Positions 1 to 5,211 of a stretch of DNA of 5,211 bases are shown here, in pieces; position 1 is the first letter of the stretch; every line of letters begins with the position of its first letter. Source of the DNA: Tannerella sp. (GTDB lineage: Bacteria > Bacteroidota > Bacteroidia > Bacteroidales > Tannerellaceae); assembly GCA_031275525.1 (NCBI GenBank), contig JAISOP010000262.1:1-5211 (forward strand), given 5' to 3'. The notes under the pieces were generated by a model. It was given only the letters and a program-made list of their open reading frames with translations, ran no database searches and was not told the DNA's origin. The position numbers and the translations under genes were made by a program.

Positions 1-1
1 G

Positions 2-1102
2 CAAGGCTACGAAGTGCTCAAGCGTTCCCGGGCGCTGGGACTGATCACCCGTTCGGAACGGGCGCTGTGTATCGCCGGAACACACGGGAAAACGACTACC
101 TCCTCCATGGCAGCCTATCTCCTGCAACAGTCTGCCGTGGGCTGCAACGCCTTCCTGGGGGGTATCCTGAAAAACACGGGCAGTAACCTGATGCTCTCCA
201 AACATTCCGACCTGACGGTGATTGAGGCCGACGAATACGACCGTTCCTTTCATCACCTTTCGCCCTGGATGGCCGTTGTTACCTATGTCGATCCCGACCA
301 CCTGGATATTTACCACACCGTCGAGGCCTACCGGGAAAGCTTTGAAATTTTCACGTCGCTGATTCGTCCGGGAGGCGTCTTGATCCTGAAGTCCGGCCTC
401 CACTTCACGCCTCGCCTGCAAGCCGGCGTCAGGGCCTATACCTATTCGGCAACCGATGAAAACGCCGCCTTTCATGCGGAAAACATCCGCATCGGTAACG
501 GGGAACTCCGTTTCGACTGGGTGGCGCCCTCCGTGCGCATGGACCACCTTTCGCTGGGAGTACCGGTCAAAGTCAACGTCGAAAATGCCGTTGCCGCCAT
601 CGCGTTAGCTTGGCTGAACGGCGTTTCCGGTGATGAAATCCGGTCGGCGATACAATCGTATGCCGGTGTGGAGCGCCGTTTTGACATCCGCCTCCAAAAG
701 GACCACATTGTCTTGATTGACGATTACGCCCATCATCCGGAAGAATTGAAAAACAGTATCCTGTCTGTAAAGGAACTTTACGCCGGACGGAAAGTGACCG
801 GCGTTTTCCAGCCGCACCTGTACACCCGGACGCGCGACTTTGCGGCGGACTTTGCCGGAAGCCTTTCGCTGCTGGACGAACTGATTTTGCTGGACATTTA
901 CCCGGCCCGCGAGGAGCCGATTCCGGGCGTCACCTCTCAATTGATCTTCGACCGGGTGAGGATTCCGGAAAAAACACGCTGTACGAAAACACACTTGCCG
1001 GCGCTCCTGGCCGCCGGCACCTACGAGGTCGTCCTGATGCTCGGCGCCGGCGACATCGACCGCCTGGTCGAACCTGTTAAACAAATCCTCGAAAACAAAT
1101 GA
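2..1102 (+). CDS. murC: UDP-N-acetylmuramate--L-alanine ligase MurC, 5' partial
   Basis: Cytoplasmic Mur ligase that uses ATP to add L-alanine to UDP-N-acetylmuramate, the first step of the peptidoglycan stem peptide. The frame is open from base 2, so the gene enters from the left. About 366 residues are present, and the N-terminal UDP-binding Rossmann part (roughly 90-100 residues of a usual 450-480) is missing. The GTG at 14 is internal, because the four preceding codons read QGYE and continue the family sequence. Visible motifs are the ATP P-loop GTHGKTTT (77-100), EADEYDRSF (from 224), DPDHLDIY (around 291-314), the central-to-C-terminal junction GVERRFDIR (around 665-691), DDYAHHPEE (719-745) and FQPHLYTRTRDFA, all typical of MurC rather than MurD, MurE or MurF. 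The stop overlaps the ftsQ start by four bases. The catalytic motifs visible are intact, so it is probably functional. Confidence 0.97.
   Translation, partial: QGYEVLKRSRALGLITRSERALCIAGTHGKTTTSSMAAYLLQQSAVGCNAFLGGILKNTGSNLMLSKHSDLTVIEADEYDRSFHHLSPWMAVVTYVDPDHLDIYHTVEAYRESFEIFTSLIRPGGVLILKSGLHFTPRLQAGVRAYTYSATDENAAFHAENIRIGNGELRFDWVAPSVRMDHLSLGVPVKVNVENAVAAIALAWLNGVSGDEIRSAIQSYAGVERRFDIRLQKDHIVLIDDYAHHPEELKNSILSVKELYAGRKVTGVFQPHLYTRTRDFAADFAGSLSLLDELILLDIYPAREEPIPGVTSQLIFDRVRIPEKTRCTKTHLPALLAAGTYEVVLMLGAGDIDRLVEPVKQILENK
1099..1102 (+). promoter_or_regulatory. ATGA stop/start overlap, murC-ftsQ
   Basis: The ftsQ ATG (1099-1101) overlaps the murC TGA (1100-1102). No Shine-Dalgarno-like sequence precedes it; the leader is A-rich (CTCGAAAACAA). 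The arrangement implies translational coupling or re-initiation, by general knowledge of ATGA overlaps. The effect on FtsQ level is inference. Confidence 0.75.
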
Positions 1103-1827
1103 AGCGTATCCTGTCCGTCGTCCTTGCCGTCGTTTTGCTGGGTTGCCTGATCTTCACCCTTTTCATCCGGGAGTCGTCCGAGGAGCAAACGGTTTGTCGC
1201 AGCCTGGTGGTAGTCATCCGCGACAGTGTGGACAGAGCGTTCCTGCGCGAAAGGGAAGTCGTCGCCCTGCTGAAAAACGCGCGACTTCATCCGGTCGGAC
1301 GGCCTGTCCACCGGATTAATACGGACAGCATCGAAAAGGTGGTAGCCAAAAACGAACTGGTCGCGACGGTCAACGCCTATAAAACGGCATCGGGCAAGGT
1401 GAAAATCGAAATCACACAGAAGGCGCCCATTTTGCGGGTATTCGATGGCAAGGGAAGCTATTACATCGACGATCTGGGACGGACCATGTCGGCGAATTAT
1501 CGCTATGCCACCCGTTTACCGGTAGCCGGCGGGAAAATACAAAAATCGTTCGCGACCACGGAGCTGTTCAAATTTGCCTTATTTTTGCAGAAACATACGT
1601 TCTGGAATCATCAGGTAGAACAGATTTATGTTCATTCGGAAAAGGAAGTGGAATTGATTCCGCGTATAGGTAATTGCCGGATTCTGCTGGGCAGTTTCGA
1701 AAATTTCGAGGAGAAGATGGAGCGCTTGCAACTGTTCTATGAGCAGGCGATTCCGAAAACCGGATGGGAAAAGTATGAAACAATCAATTTGAAGTACAAA
1801 AACCAGATCGTTTGTACGAAAAAATAG
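1099..1827 (+). CDS. ftsQ: Cell division protein FtsQ (Bacteroidota type)
   Basis: Single-pass inner-membrane protein of 242 residues. In the family it forms the FtsQ-FtsL-FtsB(DivIC) subcomplex that links the cytoplasmic Z-ring to septal peptidoglycan synthesis. Residues 1-3 (MKR) are followed by one hydrophobic segment (about 4-23), giving a short cytoplasmic tail, a membrane anchor and a periplasmic body. A POTRA-like region follows (about 35-110, including ITQKAPILRVF), then the beta domain with FWNHQVEQIYV, VELIPRIG and the C-terminal NQIVCTKK. These blocks match Bacteroidales FtsQ as I remember it, including the cysteines at 33 and near the C-terminus. The length is normal for this group, whose FtsQ is compact. 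The start is fixed by the ATGA overlap with murC and by an A-rich leader without a Shine-Dalgarno site. ftsA starts six bases after the stop. FtsQ is poorly conserved, so identification rests on both sequence and position. Confidence 0.95.
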   Translation: MKRILSVVLAVVLLGCLIFTLFIRESSEEQTVCRSLVVVIRDSVDRAFLREREVVALLKNARLHPVGRPVHRINTDSIEKVVAKNELVATVNAYKTASGKVKIEITQKAPILRVFDGKGSYYIDDLGRTMSANYRYATRLPVAGGKIQKSFATTELFKFALFLQKHTFWNHQVEQIYVHSEKEVELIPRIGNCRILLGSFENFEEKMERLQLFYEQAIPKTGWEKYETINLKYKNQIVCTKK

Positions 1828-1833
1828 AGTAGA

Positions 1834-3231
1834 ATGGTAGCAAATTACATAGTCGTTATCGACATAGAAACCTCCCGCCTTATCGGCATGGCAGGTAGGA
1901 AAAACGAAGACGGAAGGATTTCCGTCTTGGCTGTAGAGGAGGAAAAAGCCGGCGGCAGCATCCGCCGGGGAAACATTTATCACAAGGAAGAGGCTGCCGG
2001 GCTGATCAAACGGCTGGTCGAAAAACTGCAAAACAGGATTAGCGGCGAATTGCCCGACTACCGGATCAGGAAAGTGTACGTCGGGGTCGGCGGGCAATCG
2101 CTCCGTTCCATCGATCATACTGAATTGAAATCCCTTTCCCTGGGTGCAACGGTTACGAAAAGCGACCTCCAAGTCCTGGACGAACAGTGTCGCGCATACC
2201 GTCCGGAGTTGGATGACGTGGTGGGGATTGCTCCGCCGGTCTATTATGTGGACGGAAAACGGGTCGAACAGGCGGAAGGGCTTCCCGCCACGTACATCGA
2301 GGCGCGTTACAAACAGATTACCGGGCGGCCGTCGATTCGAACCTGCGTCATGGATTGTGTGCAGCGCGCCGGCCTCCAGTTGGCCGGGCTGATTGTTTCG
2401 CCGCTGGCGCTGGCCGAGGCGACGCTTGGCCGGGAAGAGAAAGAAGCGGGTTGCGCACTGATTGGATTCCATACCGGCGTGACGTCGGTCGCCGTTTACC
2501 GGCACAGCGAATTGGTACACCTGTCGGTGATTCCCCTGGGCGCCGGGCTGATTATCGGAGACCTGGTGAAAACACTGAAACTACAGGAACAGGATGCCGA
2601 ATGGCTGAAACGCAGCTATGGTCTTTCCCTGGCCGAGAAAGAAAAAAGCAACGGCTATCCGCAAGGGGCCATCGCCATTAACGGCCAGGAGGTGGAACCG
2701 AGACGCCTGAACGCCGTCATCGAGGGGCGGGTAAAGGAAATCGTAGAGAATGTACATGAATGTGTCCGGTTGTCCGGCGACATCGCCTCGTTAGGCGCCG
2801 GGATCGTGCTGGCCGGCAACGAATCCAACCTGAAGGAACTGCCGGAACTGCTCCGTCAGCGCTTCAAACTGGAGATCACCTCCGCAACCATCCGGCAAGA
2901 ACGGATGGAGGAAAACGAGCGCCGGCTCGGCCACCCCAATTACATGACGGCCATCGGCCTGTTGATTCAGGGTACGGAAAACTGTTTGCAATACATTGCA
3001 CCCCCAGACCCGGAGCCGGTGGTGGTTCCCAAACAGGACGAACCGGAAATCAAACCGCCGCCCTCTCCCGATGGCCGGACCCGCAACCCGCGGCCCGCAA
3101 ATCCTCCCAAGGGAAAAAGCGGACTGGGCAGATTCATTGACAGGATAAGACAGCAAAGCGAAGACTTGTTTAGCGATAAAGACTTTTATAGAGAAGACGA
3201 AGGCACGCAAAAATCGAAAAACGATGAATGA
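1834..3231 (+). CDS. ftsA: Cell division protein FtsA, actin-like, with eroded ATP-binding motifs
   Basis: Actin-fold protein of 465 residues that in the family binds the FtsZ C-terminal peptide, tethers the Z-ring to the membrane and recruits later division proteins. Subdomain 1C is clear from about 80 (VYVGVGGQSLRS) to about 165. HIEARYK-like YIEARYK (154-160), IVSPLALAEATL (187-198) and TAIGLLIQGTENC (372-384) are well conserved. The nucleotide pocket is not: phosphate-1 reads VIDIETS with Glu12 where glycine is usual; phosphate-2 reads LIGFHTGVTS (209-218), with Gly211 in place of the Asp of the usual D-x-G-x-G-T; IPLGA has Ala237 for Gly; and the adenosine motif reads LAGNES (326-331) instead of LxGGGS. 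A proline-rich linker (about 390-425) leads to an amphipathic helix (about 429-446), probably the membrane-targeting segment, and an acidic tail. No frameshift is visible. The ftsZ start lies inside the last codons. The assignment is secure; ATP binding is doubtful. Confidence 0.96.
   Translation: MVANYIVVIDIETSRLIGMAGRKNEDGRISVLAVEEEKAGGSIRRGNIYHKEEAAGLIKRLVEKLQNRISGELPDYRIRKVYVGVGGQSLRSIDHTELKSLSLGATVTKSDLQVLDEQCRAYRPELDDVVGIAPPVYYVDGKRVEQAEGLPATYIEARYKQITGRPSIRTCVMDCVQRAGLQLAGLIVSPLALAEATLGREEKEAGCALIGFHTGVTSVAVYRHSELVHLSVIPLGAGLIIGDLVKTLKLQEQDAEWLKRSYGLSLAEKEKSNGYPQGAIAINGQEVEPRRLNAVIEGRVKEIVENVHECVRLSGDIASLGAGIVLAGNESNLKELPELLRQRFKLEITSATIRQERMEENERRLGHPNYMTAIGLLIQGTENCLQYIAPPDPEPVVVPKQDEPEIKPPPSPDGRTRNPRPANPPKGKSGLGRFIDRIRQQSEDLFSDKDFYREDEGTQKSKNDE
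3224..3231 (+). promoter_or_regulatory. 8-base ftsA-ftsZ overlap with A-rich initiation region
   Basis: The ftsZ ATG at 3224 lies in the last codons of ftsA, whose TGA is at 3229-3231. The leader just upstream (about 3208-3222) is almost all A with a few C, G and T and has no GGAGG-like element. That fits Bacteroidota, where initiation depends on A-rich, unstructured leaders rather than the anti-Shine-Dalgarno sequence. FtsZ is normally needed in large excess over FtsA, so a strong initiation site here would make sense; this last point is inference. Confidence 0.7.
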
Positions 3232-4603
3232 GGAAAATAATAAATTAAGAGAGATCATACCGTTCAAGTTCCCGACGGAAACGGAGAAAATCATCAAGGT
3301 GATCGGTGTAGGCGGCGGCGGCGGCAACGCGGTGAAACACATGTACAATGAAGGCATACACGACGTCTCGTTCGTGTTGTGCAACACCGACTGGCAGCAC
3401 ATGAAAGATGCGGATGTACCGGTCAAAATCGTGCTTGGAACCAGTGTCACGAAAGGACTGGGCGCCGGCAACGACCCGCAAATGGCCGAAAAAGCCGCCC
3501 TGGAAAGTGAGCCGGAAATCCGCTCCATGTTGAGCGACGGTACGCGAATGGCCTTTATCACAGCCGCCATGGGCGGCGGAACGGGTACGGGCGCCGCGCC
3601 GGTGGTTGCCAGGATAGCCCGGGAAATGGGCATCCTGACGGTGGGCATTGTGACCATTCCTTTTCGGTTTGAAGGATATGACAAAATCATTCAGGCGCTG
3701 GACGGCGTGACGGAAATGAGTAAGAACGTTGACGCCTTGCTGGTCGTGAACAACGAGCGCCTGATTGAACTCGAACTCTACTGGGGAAGTCTCTTCGATG
3801 CAGACAGGGATGATGTCTCCGTCAGTAAAGCCTTTGCCAAGGCCAACGATACACTGACGGTCGCAGCCAAAAGCATCTCGGAACTGATTACCCTGACCGG
3901 AACCATCAACCTGGATTTTGCCGACGTGAATACGATCCTGAAAAACGGCGGCATCGCCCTGGTGAGCACCGGCTACGGCCAGGGAAAGGACCGGCTGCAA
4001 ACAGCGATCAGGGACGCCCTCAATGCGCCTCTGCTCAGCTATAACGATATTGTCAATGCCAAAAAAATCCTTTTCCAGATCACCTCCAGTTCCGATAAAC
4101 GGTTTGACCTGGGCATTAGGGAGATGAAATATATCCAGACCTTTATGAATGAATTTGAAAAATACATCAAGGTCATCTGGGGACTGGCGTATGACGATTC
4201 CCTGGGCGAAACAATCAAATTTACCGTACTGGTTTCCGGATTTGGAGTGGACGATATACTTACCGACGAAGAGTGGGATGATATTTCTAAAAAGAAAGAT
4301 AGAAAAGAGATAGAAAAGGAGAAAGAGGAGAGGGCGAAAAAAGAAGCGGAAATACGGAAAAGAATCGCAAAGTACTACAATCTACAAGACGAACCCGACA
4401 ATTTGATGGAGCGTATCGTCATCCTGACCGCTAAGGAAATGGACAACGACACCTTCATCCATTGGCTGGAAGAACACCCGGTCTGCAACCGCACGCAGGA
4501 AGAGATTGCCGAGGCGCGCAGGAAAAATGTGCCGGATGCAACTTCCTCCGCCAAACCGTCCGCCTCCTCGCCGTCGGGAACTTCCAAATCTATCAGGTTT
4601 TAA
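3224..4603 (+). CDS. ftsZ: Cell division GTPase FtsZ
   Basis: Tubulin-like GTPase of 459 residues that polymerises into the cytoplasmic Z-ring. The GTPase core starts at about residue 24 with VIGVGGGGGNAV. It carries NTD (54-56), GLGAG (78-82), the tubulin signature GGGTGTG (117-123), PFRFEG (146-151), AFAKAND with Asn207 in the guanine-contacting position, and the T7 catalytic loop NLDFADV (229-235) with both aspartates, so GTP hydrolysis should be intact. Two oddities: Ala115 where GMGGGTGTG is usual, and about 11 extra residues between NNERL (176-180) and AFAKAN (203-208) compared with Bacteroides FtsZ as I recall it. After the core (to about 340) come a highly charged Lys/Glu helix (about 355-382), a block containing DNDTFIHWLEEHP (407-419), a Ser/Pro/Ala-rich linker and the terminal peptide SKSIRF. 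The ATG at 3224 gives the family-like N-terminus and an A-rich leader. Confidence 0.98.
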   Translation: MNEENNKLREIIPFKFPTETEKIIKVIGVGGGGGNAVKHMYNEGIHDVSFVLCNTDWQHMKDADVPVKIVLGTSVTKGLGAGNDPQMAEKAALESEPEIRSMLSDGTRMAFITAAMGGGTGTGAAPVVARIAREMGILTVGIVTIPFRFEGYDKIIQALDGVTEMSKNVDALLVVNNERLIELELYWGSLFDADRDDVSVSKAFAKANDTLTVAAKSISELITLTGTINLDFADVNTILKNGGIALVSTGYGQGKDRLQTAIRDALNAPLLSYNDIVNAKKILFQITSSSDKRFDLGIREMKYIQTFMNEFEKYIKVIWGLAYDDSLGETIKFTVLVSGFGVDDILTDEEWDDISKKKDRKEIEKEKEERAKKEAEIRKRIAKYYNLQDEPDNLMERIVILTAKEMDNDTFIHWLEEHPVCNRTQEEIAEARRKNVPDATSSAKPSASSPSGTSKSIRF

Positions 4604-4628
4604 ATATGAATACGAAACAAGAGAAAAA
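4604..4628 (+). promoter_or_regulatory. A-rich ftsZ-yqeY spacer with an 8-codon mini-ORF
   Basis: The 25-base spacer is A-rich (GAAACAAGAGAAAAA before the yqeY ATG), the likely translation enhancer for yqeY. It also contains an ATG at 4606 that reads MNTKQEKK and stops at TGA 4630-4632, overlapping the yqeY ATG as ATGA. Because A-rich sequence readily gives such Lys/Glu/Asn codons, the mini-ORF may be chance. If translated, it could couple yqeY to ribosomes leaving ftsZ. Confidence 0.4.
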
Positions 4629-5093
4629 ATGAACTTATTTGAACAAATCAGCAATGACATCAAAGCCGCCATGCTGGCGAAAGACAAAGTAAAACTGGAA
4701 GCGCTACGTAACGTGAAGAAATATTTTCTGGAAGCGAAGACGGCGCCGGGCGCAAACGACACGCTGAGGGATGAGGCGGCGCTCAAAATCATCCAAAAGT
4801 TAGTAAAACAGGGCAAGGATGCCGCCCAAATCTACGCGGGACAAAACCGTCAAGACCTGGCCGACGCGGAATGGGCGCAAGTGCGTGTGATGGAGTCCTA
4901 CCTTCCGCAGTTGCTCTCTGCCGGGGAACTGGAATGTGAATTGAAGAAAATCATTGCACAGACAGGCGCCGCCGGTCCGTCGGACATGGGCAAGGTCATG
5001 GGTATAGCCTCCAAAGCCCTCTCCGGCAAAGCCGAAGGACGCGCCATCTCGGAAATGGTGAAACGACTGCTGGCGGAAATGAATCGCAGATAA
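4629..5093 (+). CDS. YqeY-like protein (GatB/YqeY domain)
   Basis: Protein of 154 residues, the usual size of stand-alone YqeY proteins (about 150). They resemble the C-terminal tRNA-binding domain of the GatB subunit of Asp/Glu-tRNA amidotransferase. The stand-alone protein has no firmly known function, and binding to tRNA or an amidotransferase is only inferred from that resemblance. Visible family features are an N-terminal helix with LEALRNVKK (23-31), LVKQGKDAAQIY (58-69), the block RQDLADAEWAQVRVMESYLPQLLS (74-97), and the C-terminal MGKVMGIASKAL (120-131) with SGKAEGRAISEMVKRLL. No signal peptide or membrane segment is seen. I chose the ATG at 4629 because translation from there begins MNLFEQISNDIKAAM as in the family, with an A-rich leader before it. 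The frame is open further upstream, but that part lies within ftsZ and is unrelated. Placement after ftsZ is common in Bacteroidales; co-transcription is inferred. Confidence 0.92.
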   Translation: MNLFEQISNDIKAAMLAKDKVKLEALRNVKKYFLEAKTAPGANDTLRDEAALKIIQKLVKQGKDAAQIYAGQNRQDLADAEWAQVRVMESYLPQLLSAGELECELKKIIAQTGAAGPSDMGKVMGIASKALSGKAEGRAISEMVKRLLAEMNRR

Positions 5094-5134
5094 GGAGTTG
5101 TCAAGAAATAAACCATCCGAATTTACGGGAAATG

Positions 5135-5211
5135 TTTTTTGCATTACAAAGCCCGAAAATGTGCGCATACCGGGGTATGTAATCATTTTCGGGCTGAAGG
5201 AATGCGAAAAA
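5135..5211. repeat. Large imperfect inverted repeat (extended hairpin) after yqeY
   Basis: Three nested pairs of arms share one centre near 5172.5-5173. The middle pair is a perfect 12-base match, AGCCCGAAAATG (5150-5161) with CATTTTCGGGCT (5184-5195). The inner pair is CATAC (5166-5170) with GTATG (5175-5179) around a CGGG loop. The outer pair is TTTTTTGCATT (5135-5145) with AATGCGAAAAA (5201-5211), with one G-T wobble. The outer arm ends at the window edge, so the repeat may be longer. It does not look like a standard terminator, since no T-run follows the stem on the + strand and the outer arms have the T-run on the 5' side. Possible identities are a REP/MITE-like intergenic repeat, a structured RNA leader of the next gene, or an atypical end-of-operon structure. 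The structure itself is certain; its role is unknown. Confidence 0.8.

Noticed and set aside
1099..1149. FtsQ N-terminus as a lipoprotein signal (LLGC, Cys16)
   Set aside because: It resembles a lipobox, but Leu at -2 is a poor fit, the hydrophobic stretch continues past the Cys to about residue 23, and the FtsQ family uses an uncleaved membrane anchor.
1828..1833. Search for a Bacteroidota promoter (TTTG ... TAnnTTTG) at gene junctions
   Set aside because: No TAnnTTTG element with a matching upstream TTTG was found by eye at any junction or in the 3' spacer. The spacers are too short, which favours a promoter upstream of the window.
1579..2520. Long open frame on the minus strand (313 codons) across ftsQ and ftsA
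   Set aside because: It is antisense to two well-identified genes, its translation shows no recognisable family, and it crosses the ftsQ-ftsA boundary. It is a by-product of the codon use of the real genes.
2791..3690. Minus-strand open frame (299 codons) across the ftsA-ftsZ junction
   Set aside because: Antisense to conserved FtsA and FtsZ motifs. Its Pro/Ser/Val-rich translation mirrors the glycine-rich FtsZ coding sequence and shows no family signature.
3245..4000. Minus-strand open frame (251 codons) within ftsZ
   Set aside because: Lies wholly opposite the conserved GTPase core of FtsZ. Its His/Gly/Ala-rich composition is typical of a shadow frame.
4506..4628. Upstream TTG start giving a 195-residue YqeY
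   Set aside because: The extra 41 residues overlap the end of ftsZ in another frame, are rich in Arg and Pro, and do not resemble the family. The ATG at 4629 gives the standard length and N-terminus.
5132..5182. Small ORF of 16 codons (ATG 5132 to TAA 5180-5182)
   Set aside because: Very short, lies within the inverted repeat, and resembles nothing I recognise; best treated as chance.
5150..5195. Intrinsic terminator at the perfect 12-base stem
   Set aside because: No T-run follows on the + strand (GAAGGAATGCGAAAAA), and on the minus strand only a weak TTT follows. A terminating role cannot be excluded, but the sequence does not show it.

Overview
The window is the 3' half of a division and cell wall (dcw) gene cluster. 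Every gene lies on the + strand: murC (5' end cut by the window edge), ftsQ, ftsA, ftsZ, and a yqeY/GatB-like gene. The organism is almost certainly a member of the Bacteroidota, most likely order Bacteroidales. The reasons are the characteristic FtsQ (short, ending in IVCTKK), the sequence style of FtsA and FtsZ, the order murC-ftsQ-ftsA-ftsZ-yqeY, and A-rich stretches in place of Shine-Dalgarno sites before the starts. Base composition looks slightly above 50% G+C by eye. I cannot name a genus.

Layout: murC (2-1102) overlaps ftsQ (1099-1827) by 4 bases (ATGA). ftsQ is followed after 6 bases by ftsA (1834-3231). ftsA overlaps ftsZ (3224-4603) by 8 bases. After 25 bases comes yqeY (4629-5093). 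The last 118 bases are non-coding and carry a large imperfect palindrome (5135-5211) that runs into the window edge. There is no gene-free stretch above 300 bases, and I recognised no internal promoter, RNA gene, mobile element or CRISPR array.

How the genes work together: MurC makes the UDP-MurNAc-alanine precursor of peptidoglycan. FtsZ forms the cytoplasmic Z-ring. FtsA normally ties FtsZ to the membrane. FtsQ is the membrane-anchored periplasmic component that links the ring to the septal wall synthesis complex. The YqeY-like protein has no established division role. The tight packing suggests one transcript with translational coupling.

No wholly new system is evident; this is a core housekeeping region. 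The parts worth a second look are an FtsA whose ATP-binding motifs are eroded at several positions although the rest of the protein is well conserved, an FtsZ with about 11 extra residues just before the helix that contacts guanine, and the terminal palindrome. Family comparisons were made from memory, without alignment tools.
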